Below, piece by piece: positions 9,991-18,937 of a stretch of 64,000 nt of DNA (positions are counted from its first letter, which is position 1; every line of letters starts with the position of its first letter). The translations under genes were made by a program, and so were the position numbers. Origin of the DNA: Pseudobacteroides cellulosolvens ATCC 35603 = DSM 2933 (GTDB lineage Bacteria; Bacillota; Clostridia; Acetivibrionales; DSM-2933); NCBI RefSeq assembly GCF_001262605.1, contig NZ_LGTC01000001.1:682001-746000 (forward strand), in the 5' to 3' direction. The notes under the pieces are model-generated. The model worked only from the letters and a program-made list of their open reading frames with translations, had not been told where the DNA came from and made no database searches.

Positions 9991-10553
9991 ATGCAATTAA
10001 TTAAAAATTGTCTGGGTCAGTCCCATGAAATAGTTGATATGGTAGTCAAAGAAGGGGATACGGTGGTTGACGCAACTGCCGGAAACGGAAATGATACAGT
10101 TTTTTTAGCAAAGCTGGTAGGTGAGAAGGGTAAGGTTTACGCCTTTGATATTCAGGAAATGGCATTGCAGAAAACAAGAGAAAAGCTGGTTAGTCAAGGC
10201 TTAACTCAGCGTGTTGAGTTGATAAGAGACGGTCATGAAAACATGAGTAAATATATTAGTGAACCAGTCTCTGTTGTTATGTTTAATTTAGGGTACCTTC
10301 CGGGGGAAATCATAATATTTGTACCAGGTTTCAGACTACTAGTTGTGCCATTGAAGCTGCAATGAGGCTTTTAAAGAAAAACGGTCTTATAGTCATGGTA
10401 GTTTATTACGGTGGGGACAGCGGTTTTGAGGAAAAGGACACACTTATGGAGTATATCACAACAATTGACTGCAAAAAGTACTCGGTATTAAGGGCTGAAT
10501 TTGTTAATCAGCCTAATTGTCCTCCGCTGCTTGTATTGATAGAAAAATTGTAA
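9991..10553 (+). CDS. Class I SAM-dependent methyltransferase, YtqB/rRNA methylase family, frameshifted by one base
   Basis: Residues 1-105 hold the SAM-binding motifs (VVDATAGNGNDTVFLA, YAFDIQ) and the family's MFNLGYLPG motif. There the frame breaks in the run of five G at 10302-10306; adding one G gives the expected GGNHNICTRFQTTSCAIEAA and continues into MRLLKKNGLIVMVVYYGG, for 187 aa in all, typical for this putative rRNA methylase family (PF06962). The substrate RNA position is not known from sequence. It lies 13 bp after agmatinase and shares its transcript. A terminator follows at 10697. Confidence 0.82.
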
Positions 10554-10696
10554 AAAATTTTAAAAAATTGCGACTCAATCTTTACCAATGTGTCGAATTA
10601 TAGAACAGGGATAAACATTATGAAATTTTATAATGGGTATTTCTGAATTTTGCAAATGGTAATTGCAATACTTATACCTACCTAATTTTATATTAT

Positions 10697-10732
10697 AAAG
10701 CTGCACTGATAGGGATCAATGCAGCTTTTTTT
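10697..10732. terminator. Intrinsic terminator between converging genes
   Basis: Hairpin AAAGCTGCA ... TGCAGCTTT followed by a run of T on the plus strand and preceded by A's, so it may serve both the methyltransferase gene and the converging EFR1 gene. The 140 bp before it contain no gene. Confidence 0.75.
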
Positions 10733-10748
10733 CTTGGTTTATCAATCC

Positions 10749-11528
10749 TTATATATCTATATAGACTGAAGCGGGAACTTCAGGGTGATTATACCTTTCT
10801 TTACCTTTAGTTGAATTTTTATACTCAATTGACCTTTTTGGGCAGTAATTTATACATGCAAGACAAGCTTGGCAATTGTTTTGCCATGCAGGCTTTCCGT
10901 TGGTTAATCTTATATTGTGGAATTTGCATACTTTTTCGCACAAGCCGCAGGAGTTGCAGTTATCATTCACATTAAATCCTTCATTATATTTATCCAATCC
11001 TCCAATAAACTTGTTGTGCATTATTGGCCTTAAGAAGGTAAGAAACTCACGGTCAAGTTTATTAACATTTGAATTAATGTAATCCGAAATTATTTTTAAT
11101 TTTTGTTGTGCCTCATTAAAGATTTTTTCCTGTTCTTTTTTGGAATTAACCTTTAGCATGGGAATATAATTTTCAGGCATTCTCACATAAAAGCCGGCAG
11201 AGAGTTTTACACCTAAACTTTTGAGAGTCTTTTGAAGGTGGCCTAAGGCCCCGCCCTGATAAGCCTTTCCGCCCCTTGTTATGACAGCAAATATGTATTT
11301 GGGACTCTTTACATCCAATCTTTCAATAAAGTCCATAACAACTTTAGGCATGCTCTGAAAATATAGAGGAAAAACAATTCCAACCTTTTCTGAGCCTGAA
11401 GAAATCTTCGTTTCCTTATAAACCTCTGTTATGGCTTTTAGTTCGCAATCTTTTATTGTTTTTTGAAGTTCCTTTGCAATATGGTATGAGTTGCCTGTTC
11501 CTGAAAAATAGTAAAGCGTTGTATTCAT
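10749..11528 (-). CDS. EFR1-family flavodoxin-ferredoxin protein
   Basis: 259 aa with an AAGGGG ribosome site. The N-terminal 150 residues are a flavodoxin-like FMN domain (YYFSGTGNS phosphate loop). The C-terminus holds two 4Fe-4S ferredoxin motifs (CNSCGLCEKVCKF and CQACLACINYCP). This is the EFR1 family arrangement of clostridia: a soluble electron carrier with both flavin and iron-sulfur centres. The redox partner is unknown. It lies downstream of the ArsR regulator gene in the same direction with a 180-bp gap, so shared regulation is possible. Confidence 0.88.
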   Translation of the reverse strand: MNTTLYYFSGTGNSYHIAKELQKTIKDCELKAITEVYKETKISSGSEKVGIVFPLYFQSMPKVVMDFIERLDVKSPKYIFAVITRGGKAYQGGALGHLQKTLKSLGVKLSAGFYVRMPENYIPMLKVNSKKEQEKIFNEAQQKLKIISDYINSNVNKLDREFLTFLRPIMHNKFIGGLDKYNEGFNVNDNCNSCGLCEKVCKFHNIRLTNGKPAWQNNCQACLACINYCPKRSIEYKNSTKGKERYNHPEVPASVYIDI

Positions 11529-11707
11529 ATAAGAATTCCCCTTTCGATTTTATGTTTTCACAACTGTCGAAATGTTGTATATTATGTCACATTTACGCTG
11601 TTTGATGAAGTTAAGTATCTTTTTAAGATACCGAAATGCAAAGTTATATATCAGTTCGCCTGGAATAGCCCTTTTTCAGCGATTCCGCTCACTGTATATA
11701 ACTAGTT

Positions 11708-12010
11708 TTACAGTTCGGTATCTTTGAACAAACTGCCAAGTTCATCTAATATTTCTTTATTAACTCTAGCAACTAAAAACTTTCCCTTTTTTTCGGTTAT
11801 AATAAGTCCTACATTGGACAACTCCTTTAAATGGTGTGAAATGGTTGGAGCACCAATCTTAAAGCATTTTGTTATTTCCGAAATCAAACACTCACTATTC
11901 TCGAAGTCTTTTTCCTGACATTTTGCAATCTCAAGGAATAGCTCCAAACGATGAGGGTGGGAAAGGGCCTTCATTATATTTGAGTATCTTTTTGTATCCA
12001 AATCATGCAC
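11708..12010 (-). CDS. ArsR-family winged-helix transcription regulator
   Basis: 100 aa from a GTG start; no strong ribosome site is visible, so the start is uncertain. The core matches ArsR/SmtB proteins: ALSHPHRLELFLEI, then the helix-turn-helix GAPTISHHLKELSNVGLI and the wing GKFLVARVN. No CVC-type metal-binding box is seen in the recognition helix, though Cys residues occur at positions about 31, 41 and 48, so the signal may be redox or non-metal. Probably controls the EFR1 gene downstream and itself. The 177-bp gap between them holds a weak dyad but no convincing operator. Confidence 0.85.
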   Translation of the reverse strand: MHDLDTKRYSNIMKALSHPHRLELFLEIAKCQEKDFENSECLISEITKCFKIGAPTISHHLKELSNVGLIITEKKGKFLVARVNKEILDELGSLFKDTEL

Positions 12011-12098
12011 AACCTTTTTACATTTTTATAACTATCGAACTATTGCTTCTATAATATCATATATGGTGGGAATGTCAATAATTAGTTTTAGGCTAATG

Positions 12099-12989
12099 CT
12101 AATGATAATAATCCCGAAGTTTATTTGGGCCAGCCATTATATCCCTGTCAACAAACAGGGTGCCATCATTTCTAGTCTTTACATGCCATTTGACAAGTGC
12201 AATATTCCTACCAGTAATTTCTATTACAGTTATACCATGGGGGTGAACACAGCTTCCAGTGTTAAAATATGGGGGTTCGCCAACATCAGGAAATGTTGGC
12301 CTGTGTGTGTGTCCTGTTACAATTATTTTTTTATTTCTAATTGCCCATTCAATAAGCTTTTTGCCTACGGTCTTTTGTTTTCTGTAGTTTTTTGCTGTGC
12401 TTGTAGGATCTTTAAAACCTAAAAGTTCTAAATGTTTCCAAACATGCTCCACTAAAAAGCTGCTGAGCTTCCACAATGTATCATTTAAAAAATCGGCTTG
12501 ATGGCCATGGGTTAAAAAAATTTCATCACTTGTAACTTTGTGTTTTAATATTATACCTTCATGTATCTTTATATTTTTAAATAAGGATATAAACCTTCCG
12601 TCAAGCTCATTGATATAGTAATATAAATATTTTTTAACAAAGCTGTCATTTTTCTTGGCCATATCATGATTACCATATATAAAATGAAGCCTGCCTTTTT
12701 TATAGAAAAGAGACAGCTTGTTGAAAACATCGCTGTGAATATGGATTATATCCTGCAGCTTGTTGTTCTCCCAGAGCTCATCACCGTCACCAAGCTCTAT
12801 ATAGGTATAATTGTTTTGGTAATAGAAGTTTAAGGCAGCAGAATAAATATTCTTATTGTTTAAAAAATTATCACCCCAGCTGCCGTCACCTCTATGACAA
12901 TCACTCATAATGGCAATCTTTGAAGAATCATCAAAAGGAATCTCCTGTGCCGATGTATATACTTTAGATAATCTATAGAATTCGTACAT
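12099..12989 (-). CDS. Calcineurin-like metallophosphoesterase
   Basis: 296 aa, AGAGG ribosome site. The metallophosphoesterase motifs are in order: SDCHRGD near residue 30, ELGDGDELW, YGNHDMAKK, LTHGHQADF and TGHTHRPTF, which supply the two-metal site. Such proteins hydrolyse phosphomonoesters or phosphodiesters; the closest groups include UDP-2,3-diacylglucosamine pyrophosphatase-like and serine/threonine phosphatase-like enzymes, and the exact substrate is not predictable here. No signal peptide. Single gene on the minus strand. Confidence 0.88.
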   Translation of the reverse strand: MYEFYRLSKVYTSAQEIPFDDSSKIAIMSDCHRGDGSWGDNFLNNKNIYSAALNFYYQNNYTYIELGDGDELWENNKLQDIIHIHSDVFNKLSLFYKKGRLHFIYGNHDMAKKNDSFVKKYLYYYINELDGRFISLFKNIKIHEGIILKHKVTSDEIFLTHGHQADFLNDTLWKLSSFLVEHVWKHLELLGFKDPTSTAKNYRKQKTVGKKLIEWAIRNKKIIVTGHTHRPTFPDVGEPPYFNTGSCVHPHGITVIEITGRNIALVKWHVKTRNDGTLFVDRDIMAGPNKLRDYYH

Positions 12990-13036
12990 AATAAAACCTC
13001 TGTAAAGTTAAATATAAAGTGTTATAACTTTTCACC

Positions 13037-13138
13037 AGTAATGCCTTAGAAATAACTTTGCATTCTCAAGGACAAAATCACGACGATTTAACGGGGTTTT
13101 GGACGATGAGAAGCGGATGTTATTTCTTAGCCATTACT
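13037..13138. repeat. Palindromic repeat C, copy 1
   Basis: Long inverted repeat with outer arms TAATGCCTTAGAAATAAC and GTTATTTCTTAGCCATTA, inner arms ATTCTCA / TGAGAA and a further inner stem around CAAAATC. The outer arms resemble those at 17964-18060 and 62048-62125. The last codons and the stop of the DUF4474 gene (LSNG-stop) lie inside the right arm, so the repeat supplies the gene's 3' end. Could act as a terminator-like hairpin. Confidence 0.7.
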
Positions 13139-14173
13139 AAGATATTTTTTAATTTTTTTATAGACATCAAATATAGCTGTTGATTTTCCAGGGTTTAGAA
13201 CTTTTTTGTAGAGATCAGGTGATTGCTCCTTTAATACTTTCAACTTTTCAGACATACTCATACACCCCGCTGTCAACTCAATATACTTTTCACATAAAGC
13301 TTCATTTTTCCTTTGAATAATCCATTCCGCTTGTTTGATTCTTGATAATGGCTGTGATGTATGAGCAAATTCAAATTTGATATAAATGCTATTACCTTTT
13401 ACAACGAATTCTTCATCAGAATAATTGGCATTTTTTAGGCCTTTGATAAATTCGTAGAGCATTTCCTCTTTATTAAATGTAATTGCTATATCCATGGATA
13501 ATTCATATGTCTCTGAAAATTCACCCAGTTTAAAACCTGTCAGCCACCAGTGTTTTTCCCCTCGTTTAAACAGCACCTCGTCAAATTTTTTTAAGGTGAA
13601 TTCCATATATAACTGATCATCATCATCAACACATTTGTAAAAAGCACCGTTGAAAACATTAGGAATAACAAAATCAGACTTATCGGTATAATAAATACCA
13701 ATTTCGCATCCGGTACACATATCATACTGACCTTTCCAGAACTCAATAAGCCACTTTTTACCATCGTAATCAAAGTAAACAGGTTCGCAGTCTACAATCA
13801 TACCAAACGGTACTGTTGCTTCATCATATAGTCGGCAATACCCGAACTTCCGCTGCCAGGAGTCTATATTTGAGTAAAACATATCCTGCTCAGGGTCATA
13901 TGAAAAGCCGGCAACTTCAATGGTTTTGTCAATTTCGGGGGTAGTTTGCAGCTCGCCCTCGCCCAAACTTGAGAAAACCCCTTTAAAAAGCAACCTTAAA
14001 AAATTAAAGGGCCGGAGTATGTATGGATACATTTTGGATATTAAAATGTAAAGTAATAAAATACCCAGCACAATTGACAAAATTATTATCAGGTTTGATA
14101 TAAAGGCAGTGTTGACATATAGCCATAAATACATATTGACAGTACTAATACTATCCGATAGATAATTTAACAT
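13127..14173 (-). CDS. DUF4474 membrane-anchored protein
   Basis: The frame is open to 14245, but the ATG at 14173 has GGGAG at the right distance, giving 348 aa. A transmembrane helix lies near residues 25-50 (NLIIILSIVLGILLLYIL). The rest is a cytoplasmic-type domain containing the DUF4474 pattern (FGYCRLYDEA, EPVYFDYDGKKWLIEFWKGQ, GCEIGIYY). This domain is found mostly in clostridia and its function is not known. Its terminal codons overlap a palindromic repeat. No clear operon partner. Confidence 0.75.
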   Translation of the reverse strand: MLNYLSDSISTVNMYLWLYVNTAFISNLIIILSIVLGILLLYILISKMYPYILRPFNFLRLLFKGVFSSLGEGELQTTPEIDKTIEVAGFSYDPEQDMFYSNIDSWQRKFGYCRLYDEATVPFGMIVDCEPVYFDYDGKKWLIEFWKGQYDMCTGCEIGIYYTDKSDFVIPNVFNGAFYKCVDDDDQLYMEFTLKKFDEVLFKRGEKHWWLTGFKLGEFSETYELSMDIAITFNKEEMLYEFIKGLKNANYSDEEFVVKGNSIYIKFEFAHTSQPLSRIKQAEWIIQRKNEALCEKYIELTAGCMSMSEKLKVLKEQSPDLYKKVLNPGKSTAIFDVYKKIKKYLSNG

Positions 14174-14288
14174 AAGAGTTTCTCCCAATAATATGATTAT
14201 ATTACATAATATTATTGTGGTAACCTTATGTGTGACAAAAATCAAGTTAAATGTAAGATTATTAACACTTTATATAATTGATTTCATC

Positions 14289-14333
14289 AAAAAAGGACAC
14301 CAAGCAGTAAATTGCAACTTTGTGTCCTTTTTA
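14289..14333. terminator. Intrinsic terminator, probably of rsgI
   Basis: Hairpin formed by AAAAAGGACACCAAG and CTTTGTGTCCTTTTT, A-rich on one side and T-rich on the other. It lies just past the rsgI stop on the minus strand, about 115 bp upstream of the DUF4474 start. Confidence 0.8.
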
Positions 14334-14352
14334 TATGTTATATAAAATTACC

Positions 14353-15969
14353 CTAAGGGCATGTGAGATACAGTGTGTTGGAACTGATCTTTTTATCATT
14401 GTACACATAAGTTATACTGAAGTAATACTTTTGACCCGATTCCAGCTTACCGCCAAAATCCCCTCCGTTATATCCGGTTGAGCTGTATACAGAGTATGAT
14501 GTTTCCTCATTTGAAAACCACATATAGCCATCCTCAGGATATATCGGATGAGGGTTTGATTTGGATATAACAACCTTGTAATATACAAAACCTTCTCGTT
14601 TATTAGGTGTCCAGGACAGTTTGATTGCATTATTTCCTATCGAAGCAGTAAGCTTTGGAGCCGTACTTTGAGCTGCACTTGGTTTTGGTGTAGGTGCCAA
14701 GGTACCGGGATATTTCATTGAAATTACGTTACTGTATATCTTTTTATTGTTGAAAACAGCTGTTATTCCAAAGTAATACTTTTCACCGGGAACAAGTTTA
14801 CCTCCAAAGTCGCCGCCGTTATAGGAAGAGTCCTTGCTTAATGTAACACTTGATGTGTTTATATCCGGTAATGCATACATATAGCCTTCATCAGGGTATT
14901 TGGGTTTTGAATTTTTCTTTGAAATAACAATCTTATAGTATAAAAATTCTTTGCCTTCAAGTGGTGTCCATTTCAATACCACATTACCATTCTTGGTTGA
15001 TGCTGTAACATGCAATGTGTTATTGCCATAAACAACCTTTTCAATGGTGGGTGTAGGCTTTGACTTGGTTGCTGTATTTTTGGGTGTGGGCTTTGGTGTA
15101 ACCAAAGCTGATGATTTTGTTGACAATGAAGGCTCAGTATTAGCTTTATTTGTCGGCGTTATTCTTGCAGGAGAACTTGTATTGTCATTTTCTTCAGGTG
15201 TATATTTATATTCACTCAAATTCTCTATGATGGTAGAAATCTCTTCTTTTCTTGCATTATCAAGGGTTATTTCTTCACCGTTTTTTCTCATGTTGTCGTA
15301 ATAAATCTGGCGTCCCATTGAAAGATTATTTTTTGATGCCTTTCTTTTAATTATGGGGGAAGTCTTTGTAACAAGATATTTATCTGCCTTGTCTTCTAAG
15401 GAAATATTAAGTTCCTTGACAAGGTTATCAATATATTCCTTCTGCTCCTGTGTATTTTTACCATAATATTTGTATGCATCATTTAAAGAAACAGATGCCA
15501 GTATATTGCTTTCTTCCACGTTAATATAACCTAGATCTTCCGATTTAGCGATTATATCGGTTATGGCTTTTTCAAGGTACATGTTTTTATAATCAATATC
15601 TTTTAAAAGCTTTTGTCCATCATTATTAAGAGGCACTGCTTTTTTAATTTTATTATCCTTATCAAGCATAAACTCAATACCTGGATTAATATCAATATCT
15701 ACAAATGAATAGATCCCACTTAGATCATTGACGGAGGTTTTCTGGAAGAATATAAAATACAGGGATGCTATAAGTAATATGGCAGCAGCACTTACAGCTA
15801 ACGGCAGGATATTAAAAGGCTTTTTTTCCTTCTTTATATCATCAGATGTAAACTGTATTTGCTGTCCGACAAACATGCCTGATTTTCTTTTCAAATGAAT
15901 GAAATCACAGTCTCCTGTCATAACAAGAACAATGTCGTTTTCTATTTCAAGTATAGTTCCTTTATTCAT
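14353..15969 (-). CDS. rsgI: RsgI-type anti-sigma factor with tandem FN3-like extracellular modules
   Basis: 538 aa from the ATG at 15969, which has a strong AAGGAGG; the GTG nine bases upstream is less likely. Residues 1-50 are the RsgI N-terminal domain that binds SigI inside the cell. One membrane helix follows (about 53-75, LAVSAAAILLIASLYFIFF). Next is the conserved periplasmic RsgI region (VDIDINPGIEF), then a Thr/Pro linker, and two copies of a 100-residue FN3-like module sharing the pattern EGYM...YNGGDFGGKL..G.KYYF.IT. In related cellulolytic clostridia the outer domain of RsgI senses polysaccharides and releases SigI. Here the outer modules have no recognised carbohydrate-binding family, so the ligand is unknown. 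It overlaps the 3' end of sigI. Confidence 0.88.
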   Translation of the reverse strand: MNKGTILEIENDIVLVMTGDCDFIHLKRKSGMFVGQQIQFTSDDIKKEKKPFNILPLAVSAAAILLIASLYFIFFQKTSVNDLSGIYSFVDIDINPGIEFMLDKDNKIKKAVPLNNDGQKLLKDIDYKNMYLEKAITDIIAKSEDLGYINVEESNILASVSLNDAYKYYGKNTQEQKEYIDNLVKELNISLEDKADKYLVTKTSPIIKRKASKNNLSMGRQIYYDNMRKNGEEITLDNARKEEISTIIENLSEYKYTPEENDNTSSPARITPTNKANTEPSLSTKSSALVTPKPTPKNTATKSKPTPTIEKVVYGNNTLHVTASTKNGNVVLKWTPLEGKEFLYYKIVISKKNSKPKYPDEGYMYALPDINTSSVTLSKDSSYNGGDFGGKLVPGEKYYFGITAVFNNKKIYSNVISMKYPGTLAPTPKPSAAQSTAPKLTASIGNNAIKLSWTPNKREGFVYYKVVISKSNPHPIYPEDGYMWFSNEETSYSVYSSTGYNGGDFGGKLESGQKYYFSITYVYNDKKISSNTLYLTCP

Positions 15970-16717
15970 ATCTTCCACCTCCTTCTACATCACGTATGTA
16001 ACCTTGAAGAATATTAAGGTTACTCTTAAGTATAAGTATCATTGCTATTATAAATTTTCTGTTGCGTTCAACAGTTCCATGGTAAACATTTGTAATTTTT
16101 GTCAACTCGGTTATTGGTATATTACCTGTTCGCATGAACCTGTCATACAACGCCTGATTGTCCGCAACTATTCTTGCAAGCTTTATACAGAGCTGCTTTG
16201 AATCCTTATGTTTTGGAGCACAAGATGCGAGGGATGACAAAGTTATATTAAATCTCATCAAATCTCTTTTGAATGAGATAATTTCCTCTTCCATCTCTAC
16301 ATTATCTGTGGACGTGCCATATTCAACCTTAAGGTATTTTTCCTCAAAGTTATTATTTTCCTCATTCTCAAAGTAAGTAAAGGGATACTCTACCTGTGAT
16401 TTACTGCTCTTTCTTAAAAAATCGATCACTCTGCGTCTAATTACCTGGTCTGAAAAGTTGAGAAAATTTCTGTTCTGACTTTCATCATAACAGTTTATTG
16501 CCTCATCGAAGGCCATTAAGCCTATACTAAACTCTTCACTGTTAACAGGATCAATGTATTTGCCTGTAACCTTTGATATGGATTGAAGTATAAATGGACG
16601 GTAATCACTTATTAATTTATCTTTTAGTGTTTGGTCCCCATTGCGGATTTTTACTATTATATCTCTTAAAGGGTCGTTTTCCTGCCTTTGTTTTTTGAAG
16701 AACTTCAGGTTAAGCAA
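15962..16717 (-). CDS. sigI: RNA polymerase sigma factor SigI
   Basis: 251 aa if read from the TTG at 16717, which follows GGAGGAGG; the longer frame to 16783 adds a hydrophobic stretch foreign to the family. It has the SigI pattern: an N-terminal FFKKQ segment, NDPLRDIIVKIRNGDQ, YRPFIL and the region-2-like EEFSIGLMAFDEAI...FLNFSDQVIRRRVIDFLRK, and a C-terminal SigI domain for promoter binding. It is paired with RsgI by a gene overlap, the standard sigI-rsgI arrangement. In this group of bacteria such pairs direct cellulosome and other surface-enzyme genes in response to polysaccharides; targets here are not known. Confidence 0.9.
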   Translation of the reverse strand: MLNLKFFKKQRQENDPLRDIIVKIRNGDQTLKDKLISDYRPFILQSISKVTGKYIDPVNSEEFSIGLMAFDEAINCYDESQNRNFLNFSDQVIRRRVIDFLRKSSKSQVEYPFTYFENEENNNFEEKYLKVEYGTSTDNVEMEEEIISFKRDLMRFNITLSSLASCAPKHKDSKQLCIKLARIVADNQALYDRFMRTGNIPITELTKITNVYHGTVERNRKFIIAMILILKSNLNILQGYIRDVEGGGRYE

Positions 16718-16993
16718 TAATATCCTCCTCCCACAATATTGTTCGATAAGAAGTATGATTTTTAAGAGCAGCATATATATCATTTTTAAAAATATTTATG
16801 AAAAATAATAGTACCAGAACTGAGTGTAACAGATATAAGTTTTTTTTACAATAAATTTATATTACTGTATGGATAGCAGCTCAATTAAATGTTATTATAT
16901 AAAATGAAGAATTTTAACTATATGAAAAGATTAATTGATTTGTGATATACAAATATATAAAATTAATTGCTTTTTATATAAGGATAACAAAAA

Positions 16994-17962
16994 ATGAGGG
17001 AGAATATGAATAATGTTAATAAAAAAGCCGATCTTTCAGTTACAGTCGGCGGTCTTAAACTAAATAACCCAGTAATAGCTGCATCGGGAACATTCGGATT
17101 TGGCAGGGAATACTCCGATTATATGGACTTAAATGGCCTTGGGGGAGTATCTGTTAAAGGTCTTACCCTTAGGCCGAGACACGGCAACAAGCCTCCGAGG
17201 ATTGCAGAGACGCCTGCCGGTATATTAAATAGTGTAGGACTTCAGAATCCTGGGGTTGAGCATTTTATTAAAGAGGAAATACCGTTTTTAAGAAAATTTA
17301 ACACTGCAATAATAGCAAATATTGCAGGGAATACCATCGAAGATTATTGTAAAATGGCAGAAACTTTGCAGGATGCGGATATTGATGCCATTGAACTGAA
17401 CGTTTCATGCCCTAATGTTAAGCAAGGCGGAGTTGCATTCGGAAACACATGTGCAGGAATTTCAGAGGTGACAAAAAGAGTCAGGGCATATTGTAAAAAG
17501 CCTCTTATAGTTAAGCTTACACCTAATGTTACAAATATAAAGGAAATTGCTAAAGCTGCCGAAGATGCAGGTGCCGATTCATTGTCGCTTATAAATACAA
17601 TACTTGGAATGGCCATCGATATTCATAAGAGAAGGCCTATACTGGCTCAGAATTTCGGTGGACTTTCAGGACCGGCTGTTAAGCCTGTTGCGCTTCGCAT
17701 GGTTTATGAGGTTGCCCATACAGTAAAGGTTCCGGTTATAGGGATGGGAGGCATATCCACAGGTGAGGATGCGGTGGAGTTCCTGTTGGCTGGAGCAAGT
17801 GCGGTTATGGTTGGAACCATGAACTTTGTAAATCCTGCTGCATGCATTGATGTTGTAAAGGGAATTGAGAAATATCTTGAACTGTATAATATTAGTAGTG
17901 TTATGGATATAATAGGAACACTGGAATTAAATGATACATCAACAGGATGTGGATGTAAGTAA
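16994..17962 (+). CDS. pyrD: Dihydroorotate dehydrogenase B, catalytic subunit
   Basis: 322 aa. It oxidises dihydroorotate to orotate in pyrimidine synthesis, using FMN. Class 1B features are seen: NPVIAASGTFGFG at the start, and a Cys (Cys139) in the active-site loop NVSCPNVKQGG instead of the Ser of class 2 enzymes. IANIAGN, KLTPNVT, and the FMN phosphate site GMGGIST and VMVGT are present. The electron-transfer subunit PyrK is not adjacent; it would have to be encoded elsewhere. The ATG at 16994 has AAGGA at a suitable distance; an in-frame ATG at 17006 is also possible. Confidence 0.95.
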   Translation: MRENMNNVNKKADLSVTVGGLKLNNPVIAASGTFGFGREYSDYMDLNGLGGVSVKGLTLRPRHGNKPPRIAETPAGILNSVGLQNPGVEHFIKEEIPFLRKFNTAIIANIAGNTIEDYCKMAETLQDADIDAIELNVSCPNVKQGGVAFGNTCAGISEVTKRVRAYCKKPLIVKLTPNVTNIKEIAKAAEDAGADSLSLINTILGMAIDIHKRRPILAQNFGGLSGPAVKPVALRMVYEVAHTVKVPVIGMGGISTGEDAVEFLLAGASAVMVGTMNFVNPAACIDVVKGIEKYLELYNISSVMDIIGTLELNDTSTGCGCK

Positions 17963-17963
17963 G

Positions 17964-18060
17964 TAATGACTAAAATATTACTTACCATTTTGAGCGAGTG
18001 TTGACGAGTTAAGTCAACACATGAGCGAAATTTATAGGGGAAGTTATATGTTAGTCATTA
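17964..18060. repeat. Palindromic repeat C, copy 2
   Basis: Outer arms TAATGACTAAAATATTACTT and AAGTTATATGTTAGTCATTA pair almost fully. The inner stem is a perfect 8-bp GTGTTGAC / GTCAACAC with loop GAGTTAA (17998-18020). The loop is identical and the stem compensated (GTGTTAAC / GTTAACAC) in the copy at 62048, so the stem is under selection or has been spread as a structured element. It fills the gap after pyrD. Confidence 0.8.
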
Positions 18061-18081
18061 CTAATGAAGTAGGAGGAATCA

Positions 18082-18764
18082 ATGAGGACAAGGCTTATTT
18101 TTGTAAGGCATGCAGAAGCTGAGGGAATTTGTACAGGGAGTTTCATGGATGGACAGACTCTCCCATTACTGAAAAGGGTCATAAGCAGGCAGAGTTGGCA
18201 GCAAAAAGGCTCAAGGATGTGAAAATTGATGTTATATATTCAAGCAGCCTGAAAAGAACTCTTCAAACAGCACAATATATAGCAAATATCAAGAACCTTC
18301 CCATTATAAGGACTGACAGGCTGAAGGAAATTAACGGAGGCGATTGGGAAGGGAAGAAATGGGATGAACTTGCAGATTTGTGGCCATTAGAGAATGAAAC
18401 GTGGGAAAAAAGGCCCCATGTTCACAAAATGCCTAACGGTGAATCAATGGAAGAGTTTCAAGAGAGGCTTTTAAAGGAAGTTCAATATATTGCTGACAAC
18501 AATAAAGGTAAGGATATATGTATTGTTACACACGGAACAGCTATTAAAGCTATGATGTGCAGATTCAAGGGTTGTGATTTGGAAGAAATGGTTAATATAA
18601 AGTGGTATGACAACACATCAGTTACTATTATTGATTACGAGAATGGTGAATATAATGTTGTACTAGAAGGTGATGCTTCACATTTAGGTCGGGAAATGAG
18701 CACCATTTATAATCAGGAATGGTGGAGCCAATACGAAAAGGAATTTGAAGAAAGACAAAGGTAG
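18082..18764 (+). CDS. Histidine phosphatase family protein (phosphoglycerate mutase-like), frameshifted by one base
   Basis: The ATG at 18082 follows AGGAGG. The frame reads MRTRLIFVRHAEAEG and breaks at 18126-18127, where adding one A gives ...EGNLYREFHGWTDSPITEKG and joins the long downstream frame, for 227 aa. Catalytic residues: RHA (phospho-His) at residue 9-11, the SSSLKRTLQTA motif, and THGTAIKA near the C-terminus. These enzymes dephosphorylate small phosphates (phosphoglycerate mutase, alpha-ribazole phosphatase and similar); substrate not predictable. Without the repair the downstream frame lacks the catalytic His, so the natural gene is surely the joined form. Confidence 0.85.
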
Positions 18765-18802
18765 AATATCAGTTTTGGGAAACTTTTGAGATGCAAATAA
18801 CG

Positions 18803-18924
18803 TCTAAATTAAAAGTGTTAATAATCTTACATTTGGCGGAGCAAATAACGAACGGTTCAACGGGATTTGCGAAAGACAAATGTAATAGATTAATCACTTT
18901 TAATCTAAATTAAAAGTGTTAATA
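18803..18924. repeat. Palindromic repeat B, copy 1
   Basis: Arms TTAAAAGTGTTAATAATCTTACATTTG and CAAATGTAATAGATTAATCACTTTTAA enclose a core with GCAAATAACGAACGG. The core and arms match the reverse complement of 55881-55977. A 21-bp direct repeat (TCTAAATTAAAAGTGTTAATA) flanks it at 18803 and 18904, as if the left end had been copied to the right; this could be a target-type duplication. It lies between two coding genes and abuts the ribosome site of the pyrE-like gene. Confidence 0.78.
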
Positions 18925-18937
18925 TGGAGGAGTAAAT

